A stretch of 64,000 bases of DNA, from positions 1,382,117-1,446,116 of the forward strand of contig NMRA01000006.1 of the NCBI GenBank assembly GCA_002633005.1. The letters run 5' to 3'. Under the pieces are notes generated by a model. The model worked only from the letters and a program-made list of their open reading frames with translations, did no database searches and was not told the DNA's origin. The DNA comes from Phoronis australis (lineage: Eukaryota > Phoronida > Phoronidae). A program made the translations under genes and the position numbers. Shown piece after piece: positions 11,487 through 24,200 of this stretch (position 1 is the stretch's first letter; every line of letters begins with the position of its first letter).

Positions 11487-12659
11487 AAAGATATACTGGA
11501 CTAGGTTGCAGAAGGACCAGAAGTACACTAAAACTCAACATCTACACAAATCAAGCTGGCCTGATCTGTTGCAAGACCTAAAGTGTACTAGGCAAAAAAA
11601 TGACACTTTTTAATCCCCAGTGGTTACTCATACGTTAGTCCTATCCTTCTGTTGTCTAGACTGCGCAACTAAATTTGATCCGTTCATCATGAACTACTTC
11701 AAACCTAGACCTATTTGCATTTCTTGCCATTTTCGGAATAAACGTCCCAATGTCTGAGCGCTTGAAACCCCAAGTAGGCCTACTAACATCAAGTAAATGC
11801 CCATGGGCATGGGCGTTTCATCGGGTGGGCCTTTCTGCGGAAATTCCCAGTATAGAAAACGGCAGTGGTGCTTATTGCAGGTAGAAAGACGGTAGGTGTT
11901 GAGGTGGGAACTAGAGCTCCTTAGGAGGCCTATTGAACATCGCACGAGTCCCGCAAGACTTTGCTGTGAAAGCCTTCCCGCAATTTCTGGTACTGTACAC
12001 TGTTCGCGAATGCGATCACTTTGTCAATGTGAGTGCCTCCTTGGTCATTCTTTGTATAGACATAACTTGTTAGAGTACATCTTCAAACGAACTCTCGATC
12101 AGACCACGGCGCCCGCGACAATAGCAATTCTTCGGAAAACGAGTTCTTTTCAAAAATATTACATGTAGATGTACACTGTATGATATTGCACAAGACAACT
12201 TTACTATACACCAGTCAAATTCGAGTTACAAGTGTGTGGGGTATAATGGAATGACACGGCGTGACAGATGAGGAAAAACGTTGCACGTCAATTCGCCTGA
12301 ATATCAGGGTTGCGGCACCACAGCATTTCCCCTAATCAAATCAAAACAAACCTTAGAGTGAAGAAACTAGTAACCTTAAGAAATCATCTATAGAGCTGCT
12401 CTTTCAGCGGTGGATCCATCTAAAATGCTTGGCTACTTCAGAAGTGTCGACGGAAGCGCGCGCACAATTGATCTCCGCGCGTTTTGCCGATGAGCCACGA
12501 AGACTCGAAATGCATTGATTTTCATAACAGCAATTCACAATGCAAAAAATATATATTTTCCTCAATTTTTTTCAAGTTGGTTTACTTGGGGTTTACACAC
12601 GCTGGCGATGCCGTTTTTGTTTTGCTGGAAACGGTTTTGTTTTTTTTATTTTTGGGTCC
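11487..12659. other. no gene recognised
   Basis: Nothing beyond short, unsupported open frames is visible. The stretch may be the interior of a composite transposon bounded by the ends near 10,571 and 12,714. Confidence 0.35.
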
Positions 12660-12714
12660 TGGCCCAAGGGGGGGTTTAAACCCCCTGAACCTCTCCCCCG
12701 TAGATCCGCCACTG
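12660..12714 (-). mobile_element. right terminus of CAGTGGCGGATCTACG element
   Basis: GTAGATCCGCCACTG at 12,700-12,714 is the reverse complement of the terminus at 10,571, preceded by the characteristic C- and G-runs. Confidence 0.45.
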
Positions 12715-12868
12715 ACTCCGCCATACAATAGGGCCCAAGATCAGATTTCCTGATAAAAAGGCCCTTTAATGAGAGTGCCAGATGTCATCGATGGACAAGG
12801 TGCCATGAAAACCGTTGCCGTGACGGACTGACTTCAGTCGGTCGCAGTCTAATGAATTGCAGATTGAC

Positions 12869-12910
12869 CAGTGGCGGATCTAGGATATCACGAGGGGGCT
12901 CAACATTTTG
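12869..12910 (+). mobile_element. left terminus of CAGTGGCGGATCTAGG element
   Basis: CAGTGGCGGATCTAGGATAT followed by CACGAGGGGGC closely resembles the ends at 5,098 and (inverted) 11,363. A partner right end for this copy was not found nearby. Confidence 0.45.
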
Positions 12911-13119
12911 TCTGTTAGTGTATGTATTTGCGCAAACCACGATTGTAGATGCGCATAGCACCGAATGGATGGAGGTCGTGAGGGAGGTTTGCCCCCATCC
13001 TGCCCAGGAAATTTTTCTGTTCTTTCCTCTAAAATTCAAGCATTTTCCTTGATTCCTGAAGTATTATCCAAGAAAAAAAAAGGGGAAAAAAACACGGAGA
13101 ACGTGTCAAACAGCAAAAA

Positions 13120-14132
13120 GTGAAATTACCACAGGCTCGAACTCACGACCTGGTGTAGGCAATGACCATCGCCTCTGTTGGCCCGAACCAGAGGCGATGC
13201 AGAGGCTATAGGCGCTCTGTACGCCGGAAGCTTTTCGGCGAATTATGCCTCGCACCGACTAAACCATCTAAGTCACGTTGCTATAAATACCTTTTGCGCA
13301 TAGAGGAACACTTTAGGAGGTTGTCGATGTGTTTAATTCCTTCCAACTCGAACAAATACTCCCGTTATGAAACTTTTTCTTCGAGCAGTCCCTATTTCAG
13401 TTCCCAAAATCGTGAAATCAACTTTTTCATTTTTTTAACCAGGCCGAAGGTCAGAAGTTGCGGACCTACCGGCGAACTTTGAAAGCTGAAGTTTCCGCCC
13501 TTCGCGTACGTGCTGCCGGGAACCAGCCGTGCATTTGCCGTGTTGTTAAACATTAAAATGTCAAATATGTGCACAAAGACTATTAAATGTCATATCAACA
13601 GCATTTATTTTTATCAAATACAAACAATAATTCATTGAAATACAATCAGTTTCAAGTAAGGCCAATTAAAGACAAGTATAAGTGGTGGCATTTTGGAAAC
13701 GAACATTTGACTGACGAGACCGCAATGGCTCACCTTTGGCCTATTTAAAGATTGAGGTCATGAAGTCACATCACCTAGCGAGCGCGGTAAAAATTGGAGC
13801 GTGCGCAGTATAAAAATGGTGAGTTCACGATTTTGGGAACTGAAATAGGGACTGCTCGAAGAAAAAGTTTGATAACGGGAGTATTTGTTGGAGTTGGAAG
13901 GAATTAAACACATCGACAACCTCCTCAGGTGTTCCTCTATGCGCAAAAGGTATTTATAACAACGTGACTTTGATGGTTTAGTCGGTGCGAGGCATAATTC
14001 GCCGAGAAGCTTCCGGCGTACAGAGCGCCTATAGCCTCTGCATCGCCTCTGGTTCGGGCCAACAGAGGCGATGGTCATTGCCTAGACCTGGTGGACAGAG
14101 CGCGCGTGCATTACCACTACACCACCACGATT
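13120..14132 (-). mobile_element. tRNA-like SINE remnant, split by a foldback insertion
   Basis: If 13,156-14,084 and one 9-bp duplication are removed, the minus strand reads through an A-box-like TGGTGTAGTGG (14,114-14,124) and a B-box-like AGTTCGAGCCT (13,133-13,143), about 43 bp apart. That spacing and order are those of an RNA polymerase III internal promoter. The T-arm does not pair well, so this is a tRNA-derived SINE head or a decayed tRNA, not a functional tRNA gene. Confidence 0.55.
13156..14084. mobile_element. foldback DNA transposon, long TIRs, 9-bp TSD (MULE-like)
   Basis: Long terminal inverted repeats of about 261 bp (13,156-13,418 and 13,824-14,084) start TAGGCAATGACCATCGCC and are nearly identical. 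GACCTGGTG flanks both ends (13,147-13,155 and 14,085-14,093), a perfect 9-bp target duplication. Long inverted repeats plus 9-bp duplications are the hallmark of Mutator-like foldback elements. Each arm contains an inner hairpin, CATCGCCTCTG...CAGAGGCGATG. The 400-bp loop encodes no transposase, so the element is non-autonomous. The mirrored reading frames of about 106 codons in the arms are a by-product of the inverted repeat. Confidence 0.85.
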
Positions 14133-14499
14133 TAATTTCTACCGTAATACTAAAAGACCTACTAGTACTTGTTTATGGTCCACAGCGTTTGTGCGCGAAA
14201 CCTACTTCTTTTTGTAATGCTTATTACACGTTTTATATTTTGTGCAATCGGTTCGTAGCAAATTTGTTGTATTTAAAATAGTCTTCAATTGGCACAAGTC
14301 AAAAGACCAAATCCGTTTTTCGTGTTGGCAATAATGAAGGATTGCTTTGGAAATCGTCTTAAGTTAAGGTTTGAAAAAGAGAGAATTATGAGTTTCTGAG
14401 TGATTCACTAAGGATTCGATTAAAATTCACATCTTACCAGCAGCTTCTGTTTTTTCATCGTCACTCAGGTTCCATTTTCTTTAAAAAATGAAGCAATTT

Positions 14500-14657
14500 T
14501 CTTCATTGCGCAGTGGAGCAGACGACGGAAACGGAGTCGTAGTGCGCAGCGCCACTGCCGGTCGACGCCGCGCGTACTGAGCTGCAGCGCCGTCTTTTGG
14601 GGGCCACAAACTTAACGGAAGTACATAATTCCAAAACGAGGCGTTGCGATACACACG
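14500..14657 (+). promoter_or_regulatory. CpG-bearing proximal promoter/5' UTR of DNAAF5
   Basis: The 150 bp before the start codon are richer in CG dinucleotides than the AT-rich surroundings (for example GGTCGACGCCGCGCG near 14,560). GTTGCGATACACAC at 14,643-14,656 has one good RFX-like half-site on the minus strand (ATCGCAAC) but lies against the start codon, so it is only weak evidence for ciliary regulation. No TATA box is seen. Confidence 0.35.
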
Positions 14658-15291
14658 ATGGCGGTAGCGGCAGAAATGAGTGCCGATGAAATTCTTCAAA
14701 GCCTAGCAAGGCATGTTAACTGTTTAGGAGATGAAAACAGGAATACTCGCAAGAGAGCGCTTGAAGGAATTAAGAAGGACACTTTTGGTAGAAAACCGCA
14801 AGTGTCTCCAGAGACAATTCAGTCCGTAATGAACACTATTCTTCGCCAGATTCTGAAACTTGCCTCGGACCCTGTCGAAAAATGTCGCGAGCTTTCAATT
14901 GATCTTCTTACAAAGTATGTCGATACCGTGCCCAAACCCGATGAAATACTGCCTTCTTTAATGCCAGTGTTTGTTCAAAGACTTGGACAACAAGAAATAG
15001 TGGAACAATCGGAAGAACTGCGATTATCAATGTCGGAACTTCTCTCAAAAGTTGTTGCCGTTTCAAAACTAAACATTGCCATTTTTATAGACGACATGGT
15101 TAAAATGTTGCAACGTCTCATAGAAGATCCATTTCCAGAAGTTAAAAAAGAGAGTTGCCGATGTGCATCTGCTCTTGCAAAGTCTGTACCTCAAGCTTTT
15201 TATTCACAGTCGGAGAATTTGATCAAGCCATTGTTGCATTCTGTAACACATCAACATTCTAGAGTTCGAGTGGAGGTTATTAGTGCTATCT
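14658..15291 (+). CDS. DNAAF5: DNAAF5 exon 1 (residues 1-212)
   Basis: Long first coding exon, beginning MAVAAEMSADEILQSLARHV and carrying the N-terminal HEAT repeats (for example EDPFPEVKKESCRCASALAK). A second in-frame ATG follows six codons later. It ends in phase 1 at T|GTGAGT. The open frame continues past the donor but loses similarity. Confidence 0.95.
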
Positions 15292-18200
15292 GTGAGTATT
15301 ACAACAGGGATCTACCAAGTCAAGTTATTTACTATACTGCAGGGAATGCATCAAAAATGTTTAGACTGAAATGAAAAATAATTTGGTACTAATATCTTGA
15401 GCCTGAGACTTAAGTCCGGTTTAGACATCAACTTTTGGTCCAGCGCAACAGACACGGAACAATTTGATCGGTGGCAAGCAGCCGTTTACACACGCAACTC
15501 ACTGTGGCAAGACGGAATTTGTAGGCTGGAGAGTGGAACCCATATACGCAGGTTTACAAGTGGTGGGCATTGCAGAGACAGAGAACCCATATGTAGGTCA
15601 TTGCACAAGTGCAGTAGGGATGATCCTTTCCGCCTTGCCCCAGTTTCACGTTTAGACACATAATTGACATGGAGCTCAATGATTGAGCGCAAATTGCTCT
15701 ACCTCACGAACAGGTGGCAAAAGTTGCCACTTCTGTGTCAGTTTGCATCAGGTCAGTCCTGTTTACACACATACTTGCGCTAGAACATCTCGTTCCATGT
15801 CAGTTGATCGGTGTAAACTTTTGTAGTGTAAACAGCTCTGTAGTTCTCCAGCTGGCTGTATGAAGACTTGCATCTAAATACAGCTAGGGACCGCTAAGTG
15901 TTAACCTCACACAGACCTCGAAATTTCGCACCACCTGGGTAGTTCTGCTCTTCACTTCGTCGTGAAATGTATATCAACGTGTAGAGCTAACAATCAATGG
16001 GGATGCATGCAAAATCTGGCAGTCAAGCAACATTCACTGTTACAGCCATATAAAATGATTTCAATGTAATAAATGTCATTTTATTGCATAATCTGCTGGA
16101 TTTTTGTCTGTTGTTGACTTGAAAACGTCTGCTAATTTTTACGAAATCTTTCAGAAGATGATGAGAGCTTTGGTGAAGCTTAAGTTTGCCTTTAAATTTG
16201 GTGGCTGGTTTTAAAAAATAACAAAAACTGTTAAAGAAGTAAAACCAGTTAACATAATTTGTGTTGATTGAACATTCTGTGAAAAAAGAAACTGGCCAAT
16301 AGGTGACGCTCTATTTCATGGTGCTGAAAGACTACGCATGAGATCACTCTACAAATTTAGCTGCAGAACAATAGTAGAATGACAAATTTTAGCTCTACTA
16401 AATAAGTTAGTGTAGTACACTAATTTTGTGTCAGATTTTATTTGTCCTTTTTTTACCCACAGCTTTGCAGCAAGGCTATTTACCAGCCAGCTAGTTGTAT
16501 GGGGATTCTATTGTCGAAGTACTGGTATCAGCACTCACAATGTGAACCACTTAACAATGCTTGACTAATGTACCTTTACTGTTCTATGATTGGATGAACC
16601 ACAGTAGGAGTTAAGTATCAAAAATTTGTTGGTGCAAATTTACCAAAACATTGAATAGTTCATTTCTGTTTGCTTACGAGCGTAAAGGTTTCAGAAACTA
16701 ACTAATAATGAGAGAAACCATGGGTTATCTAGGTTTAACTGAAATGTTAACATGCTCATTACTAGTTATATTTCTGTATGTTCTTTTTCAGGCAATGTCA
16801 TTCAATACGGACACAACAAAAACGTTGACGACGTCGTCTCACATCTTGCTCAGAGGTGTTTTGACCAAGCTCCAGCTGTACGCAAGGCTGTGGTCAGCCT
16901 TGCTGGGACATGGCTACTGGACCTCCCAGATCGGTACTCCTTTTTTCACAAGCTGATGCCGTTACTTTTAACCGGTTTAACCGATGAGGTGCCAGAGATC
17001 AGCGAGCTTGCTGATGCCTTGTGGCATGATGTTGGTATGCATTTACAAATTTCTTGCCACCTTGTTTCCTTTGTACATGTACTTGTGTGTGTTTGCGGCA
17101 AAGTTTTCTTTAATTCAAGTGAAGTAAAACATGCATAGGTCGGGCGCGAATTTTAACTTAGCTCTGGCAAAGTTCACTGAGTGATACTGTTGTTCAAGCT
17201 CATGCACTTGGTCCTTCCGTTAAGTCTCATTTTGCCTTACCTTGACAAAATCTTGCGATCCAGTTGGATGTGACTTATTTGTGTTTTACTATTAGTATTG
17301 GTTCATCTGGTGATAGTTGTCGGTCATTAATGCCACAGAAGTAGCTTATTAAATACAAATTAAAATTACAAAATGGTTAATATGGTGAAGTTCGTGAACA
17401 AAAATTTTGAAAGTGATGAGCGTTTTTAGGTTTATTTTCCGCATGTTCATTATTGTGCTTGTGTTACTGAGCTCAGACAAGTAGGAGAAAGGTTTATCAT
17501 TATTTTGTAAATAACTATCATTCGTCACAGATAGATAGTTGCTTATATGCTGCTTAAATGTATAAAATTAAAAAAATCAAAGGAATAATTTCGCTGTGGA
17601 AGAAAACACCGCAATACATTGTTTATTTTGGCTATTAAAGTACTGCTGCACTTATCACCCAGAGTGCTTAATTTGGGACAGGCATTCATCCAGGATTTCA
17701 AAAATAGGGTGTCCAAAATGGTTTCCAATTTCTCGAGGTGTCCGAGATCAATGGCATGTTGCATCATAACTTTGCTAGATCAATGGCATGTTGCATCATA
17801 TCTTTGCTAGATCAATGGCATGTTGCATCATATCTTTATGGTAGATCAATGGCATGTTGCATCATATCTTTGGTAGATTAATGGCATGTTGCATCATATC
17901 TTTGGTAGATTAATGGCATGTTGCATTATATCTTTGCTAGATCAATGGCATGTTGCATCATATCTTTGGTAGATTAATGTCATGCTTCACATCCTAGAGA
18001 CAAATAAAACATGGCCAAATTGTAGAAAAGAGGTTAGCTTCTAGAATTTAGTGATCACAGACAGCAGTCAAGTAGGGTGACATTTGTTATGCGTAGTATT
18101 TTTAAATGTTTGCTTAAAAACATTGAGGGCTTTTTGCACGTGTCAAACGCTTTCACTGTTTTATACTCAATAACGATGATATTTCAACATATGATCCTAG

Positions 18201-21200
18201 AGAGTAATTATTTCATGTCTTCTTCAATAACGAGCAGTCTCAGCAAGGTTCTGCTGAAACTGATTGATTGTTGCTCAGTGGTAAGTGAGTTGCGAAGTTT
18301 TGGGGAGCTACGACTGAGGGCACATTTAATGTAGTTGTGTGTGTGTTGGGGATGACCGGTAAGCTGAGCATGGGTGTTAACCCAGACAGGTATGGCAGGT
18401 ATGGTGTGTAACAAGCAACACTTGGCTGGACGTATTAGGGTTGGAGCTCAGCTGTGCTGCAGTTGTAGAGTTGTGTACAAGACTTTAATTTGTTTTTTCC
18501 AGGCATTAAGTATGGGCGTGAGAATGAGGACGATCTAAAGGACAAAGAAGACTTTGCCAAACCAGACCCCGTTCACTACCCACCTAATGGTAATGATGGT
18601 GTACAGATTCACAATGCAGAGAGGCCGTTGTTAGAAGCCCTTTTAATCAACAACTTATCCCCAGTCATAGCTGAAACGGTTGTCCCTGGGAATTTTTCCA
18701 TGCTATGAACATTCCCTCTAAATAAGATTGGTTCTAACCCCAGTGGTTAAGGTAAACGGTGGGGTATGGAAAATTGAACTAGACCGTATTTATCCACCTT
18801 GGCTGAGTCGCGCTCGGCTCACGATCAAAGGGATGCCGCCAAGCTGCTCTAGTCATCGAGTCACGAGCGAGGATAATTGGCTTCGCTCATGCGGATATGA
18901 TCAGCTGATTACAATCTAGCTAGCAGACTGTACTTTTTATGGAGAGAGTTTTACGTAGTTTTTACTGTAATATTTGAAAAGAGGAGCGAAAACAAATATG
19001 AGTACAACTTTGAATTTTTCAAATCGGCCCAGGATAAGAGATTTTGCAACACAGCAACACTCACGATTACTTTCATTCGGCGCGCACTAATACAAAAATA
19101 TAGGANATCTTTGCTAGATCAATGGCATGTTGCATCATATCTTTGCTAGATTAATGGCATGTTGCATCATATCTTTGCTAGATCAATGGCATGTTGCATC
19201 ATATCTTTGCTAGATTAATGTCATACTTCACATCCTAGAGACAAATAAAACATGGCCAAATTGTAGAAAAGAGGTTAGCTTCTAGAATTTAGTGATCACA
19301 GATAGCAGTCAAGTAGGGTGACATTTGTTATGCGTAGTATTTTTAAATGTTTGCTTAAAAACATTGAGGGCTTTTTGCACGTGTCAAACGCTTTCACTGT
19401 TTTATACTCAATAACGATGATATTTCAACATATGATCCTCGAGAGTAATTATTTCATGTCTCCTTCAATAACGAGCAGTCTCAGCAAGGTTCTGCTGAAA
19501 CTGATTGATTGTTACTCAGTGGTAAGTGAGTTTTGCGAAGTTTTGGGGAGCTACGACTGAGGGCACATTTAATGTAGTTATGTGTGTGTTAGGGATGACC
19601 GGTAAGCTGAGCATGGGTGTTAACCCAGACAGGTATGGCAGGTATGGTGTGTAACAAGCAACACTTGGCTGGACGTATTAGGGTTGGAGCTCAGCTGTGC
19701 TGCAGTTGTAGAGTTGTGTACAAGACTTTAATTTGTTTTTCCAGGCATTAAGTATGGCCGTGAGAATGAGGACGATCTAAAGGACAAGGAAGACTTTGCC
19801 AAACCAGACCCCGTTCACTACCCACCTAATGGTAATGATGGTGTACAGATTCACAATGCAGAGAGACCGTTGTTAGAAGCCCTCTTAATCAACAACTTAT
19901 CTCCAGTCATAGCTGAAACGGTTGTCCCTGGGAATTTTTCAGCAACCACCTCTTTTCTGTATAAGGGTATCCATTGAGTGTGAATACGGTCAACAATGAT
20001 GAAATTTACGTCATTTACAATGTTTATGTCTTAGAGATGAATTGAAATACATCTCATTCATAACAATATGCCAACAATGATTTCTTGGCTACGACTGGGG
20101 ATACAAGCTTTGGCAAAACAGGCTCCTGATCTTAGGAGATCCATGTATCGTCCCATTGACGTCCACTTTTGGTTTCTTCAAAGCAAAATTGAATTGGAGC
20201 GAGATTTATTACTCACTGCTAAATACGCGGAGGTCAAAAAAGCCTCTGATGACCTAGCAAAGGCAATTTTTGTGACTTTTATTTGAGTTTTGGCCAATAG
20301 TCACTTACAGGTGTCTCAGATGTTGAGAACCAGTTTGTTGCCAGTTATTCAGCAGGGAATACTGGTTCTCAAAATGCAGTATCCCAGCAAGTGGCTACAA
20401 ATTTTGTATTGAAGAGTATTTTTGGAACATTGTCTTTCTTTTGTAATTGTATCAAGTTAAACATGTTTTAATGCGAGGACATTTAATACTTTTTAGTACT
20501 TTTTTTAAGAATTTGTTTTTCGTCCGTACCATGGTGGTGTATTCAATGTGATATTTTCTCTCTGTCAGTGGAGCGACCTAACCTCGGTTGTCGGTACCTG
20601 ATGTTCCGTAACCAGTCCAAGATCCTGCCTGGTCTTGTCAAGGACCTCGGTGATTGGGTGGCGGCTACCAGAATCAAGTCGGCGTCGCTTCTCTACTACC
20701 TACTGCTCAACAACGAAGAATATACAACTCAGCATCTGCAACTGGTGTTGACGGGAATGTACAGGGCGTGTCATGACGACGAGCGGGAGGTCGTCACGCA
20801 GGTGGGTCATGTGATCACCGAGGTGGTGACGCGTGGAGGGTTTGATATAGCGATGTTGTAGTCGTGTGTTGGGGTTGTAAGTTGATCGGAATTAATGATA
20901 AGTTATGATTTCTATGACAGTGAGAAAAAACACGCATTGGTGTGTGCTGAGGTTGCCATGGTGATGGGATGTGGAATTTTTGACTAAGCAATGTGAAAGT
21001 CCCGTCTGTTCATTAAATTCAGAATGCACTTTGTATTGTGATCTCAACTAGAATGTGAAAAACATGCGCCAGGGCACACTTTTCATGGAGCGTTAAAGGA
21101 TTCATATCGGCTAAGTTACCGTTGTCACGCTATGTCACATTACAATCACTGGGCAAGGAAGCTTAAAACTAGTTTAATTCATTAATCATACGTCTGGCAC

Positions 21201-24200
21201 TTATTTCTATAACGTGTGTTGCTGCGAACAAAAATCTTGCCTGTTTCTATAAAAATTTGAAATAAGTTAAAAAAACGAATCGAGTCAAAATTGCATGACG
21301 TACTTAGAAGACAAAATGACTTCAACATCGTGTTGCAGGTGGTGAGATCAGCTGAACTGCTCGGCTATTTCATTGACCCGGTTACCTGGTGTAGTCTGGT
21401 GCTATCCAATGTCAAGACTACACAGACCTACGGTTCTTTGATGGTGCTGGCTGCTGTTGTTCGCGGGTCACAGAGGTCGCTGCTGAAACCCCACCTGGTG
21501 GACATTTGCAATACTCTGTCTCTGGAAGGAGTCTGCGCGTCTGTGGAGGTATTGAGGAGATGAGTCGCCTTTTGTTCAATAGGCTTTATTTAATACCAAA
21601 TAATGGAGGATTTTTCTTTGGCCTTAGAAGTTTTGACGCTTGCGTTTTATCTGGCTTGGAACGTTTTTGGACGTTAAGTTGTGTGATTGTTCTGAAGTTG
21701 CTATGGTTTTATATTGAATCTAATGTCCTGCTATTTCTGATGCAAGAAACTGTCACCTACTCGGCTGTTTACAGTCCGGTGTTCCAAACAAAATGTGTTT
21801 TGATTTTTTTTTGTGTGCTTGACTTGCGTGCTAGGTGGTCATTGTTGAAATTACTTAGTTATTCAAAAAATGATCCAAAGGAGTTAAATCGTTAAGGAAA
21901 TCTTATCTTCAATCCCATGTGAGCTAAAAACGCTGTCCTAGCCAGCTTGGTCAGGAATTAAATTTTGCTAAAATGTAGATCTTTTCAATTTTTCAAAATT
22001 TTTACTTAATCTCTGCTTGCAGTTTTGATTTTGTGTCAGCAAAAAAGTCGGAGGTGTTTAATTTCCTTGTCTTAACTTTTCAGACAAAGGTTCAAGAACA
22101 GATACTGTCATGTGTCGAGTCCTTAGTAACTGTTGTCAAGGAGGACTGCAGTGAGATCAGTCTGTCTCTGTTCACTGTTCTGATCACTGTATTAGCTCTA
22201 CAGAAAGACGAGGATGTACAAACAAAGGTGAATTATAAATTAAACAATAAGAAGGGGTTTCTTTTCTTGCACAATCGCCTGGTTTTACCGTCAGATGCCC
22301 TATTCATCTTATGCTGTGATTTTCCCTTAGTGCTCGATAGCATTTTCTCCATTTTGGCGTGGTCTGTGTGTCCCAGAACCTTATAGAACAGTGCATTAAA
22401 CATAGTATGTTAAATTTTGATATGAATCCAGTCTTCCATTTCTAAATATGTTCCATATATTTCTAGAGTCCTAAATAACCCTACAGAAGATAGGTTAATG
22501 CTGTTGATATTTTGCAATGATTGTGAATCTTTGGTTCTCCTAAGCAGATTTTAATATTACGTACATTTGGCATTATTAACTACACTACACACCAAAAGTT
22601 CAGTTTCTTAATCATGACTAATATTCTGATGGTGAATTTTGTCTGCACTCAGTTGCCATTGTGGCAGATTTCGGCTCATTTTGTCTGGATTATTTTTGAT
22701 ACTTACTCTGTATATTCATGTAACCTTCCTGAAAGGATGCATTATGCAAAAATTGCTTTCTGACGCGTTTCTGCGTTATTATTTCACTCTTTAATGATAT
22801 GGAAAATATTTACAAAATTCATGTTAGTCCAGGAACCCCGAGAAGGGTTTCAATGTGGGTAACATGTGATGAATAGTTTGAACTACACCTGAGCAAAGTT
22901 ATGCACCAACTTCATTGTTTTCGCGAGTAAAGGGTAACGGGACACCAGCTTGCCTGTTCTATGTGTCACTTCAGGATTATTGTATTACCAAACTAGATAA
23001 ATAATTAAATTATTAAGTTTTGGGAAGAAATTTATTGGGACTAACAGCGGAGTGGTTAATGGCTGAATTCAAATTCCAGCTTTTGAAATTGTCTTTACGA
23101 AACCTGCATCTTTTGGACGTTTTCAGGCGCATCAACTGCTGGATCTGTTGTCCCAGGCACAGAATCTACTCGACAGACAGCACTTGTTCAACCTGCACAC
23201 TCAGCAGGTGTTGGCAGGTTTTCAGAACAGCTACGTACACTGGACCAACTACTCAGTGGAACGCCTCGTCTTTGACACTCTGCTGCTGGAGTCTGGTAGG
23301 TGTCAACTTCACATGTGACTGATTTGCATAATGTCTTGTCGAATTTGGTTGATGTGACGTTTCTTGCCGTTCATGAATTTTCTGAACTAGTCTTTTCAAT
23401 ATAGCATTTATGATTTAACTTAAAACAATTAGGTTCACGTATACAGAAAGAGTTTGTTAACAATGCACAGCAACTTAAATATGAACTAAGCAGTCCTCAG
23501 GCTATTATAAGATAAGAGAAGTATCTTAGTTTCATGTGCTTCCTAAGTGGGTCAACGTCCGCATAGCATAATGGTCCACGTGACGACGGGAGTTGACCCA
23601 TATAGGCTTTGGTAATAGGAGATCTATTTTGTAAACTCTAATTTACATGAAATGAAGTGTAATCGTAGTGGAATATATGGCAATATCATTTTAAACAATG
23701 TCGGTAATGCACAGCCACTTTCCTCCCTTAACACATTATGGAGTGTCGCTGTCTATATTGACGTAGATATGGTCATCAAAACTTCCCATTCCTATGTCAC
23801 GCATGCAAGAATAATTGTGTGTTTTTTGTTCAATTCTTATAGTTGTCCAACAACCAAGATTTTTTAAATAAGCGAAAACATAATTGGTCATGCCCTTTGC
23901 CCTTTATCAATGAGTCATAGACCATTTTACCATTAGAAATTTGTAGGATTTCTGCAATGCATTATCATGGGACACCATTCAAACAAACAGAAAGAAAGAA
24001 ATCAATGAAGCCATAGGAAGTACAACTACGTTACTTTCTAGCCAACAGATGGCAGAGAACATGTACCACAATTCTCTAATCGTAAAATGGTCCATAATTT
24101 TTGTTGTTACTTGGAAAATTACATCACTGTGTTTGATAAAATGATACTATGAAATTGATACAGTACAAGACAGACAAAATACAGTTTTCCCATTATGACG

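Larger units (their letters stand above)
17746..18698. repeat. DNAAF5 intron 2-exon 3 block, copy A
   Basis: This block recurs at 19,107-19,940 with small differences: minisatellite number, GTTGCTCAG against GTTACTCAG, and small indels. After 18,698 copy A continues into about 400 bp of sequence absent from copy B, up to the N at 19,106. Confidence 0.85.

Noticed and set aside
13162-14078. Two nearly identical open frames of about 106 codons facing each other
   Set aside because: They are mirror images produced by the inverted repeats of the foldback element. The frames lack recognisable domains.
13133-14124. Functional tRNA gene
   Set aside because: A- and B-box-like motifs are present, but the T-stem does not pair and a 929-bp element separates the halves.
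17543-17810. Frames across the 32-bp minisatellite
   Set aside because: Both strands are open only because of the repeat period, and the sequence lies in a DNAAF5 intron.
17746-17985. CRISPR-like array
   Set aside because: Units are contiguous tandem repeats without unique spacers, in an animal intron.
18490-18708. Extension of DNAAF5 exon 3 past its donor into a longer frame
   Set aside because: Similarity to DNAAF5 stops at the GTAATG donor, and the exon 4 phase fits only if splicing occurs there.
20068-20286. Open frame of 72 codons in DNAAF5 intron 3 with a plausible-looking helical sequence
   Set aside because: No splice borders in phase and no family match. Exon 3 joins exon 4 directly without it.
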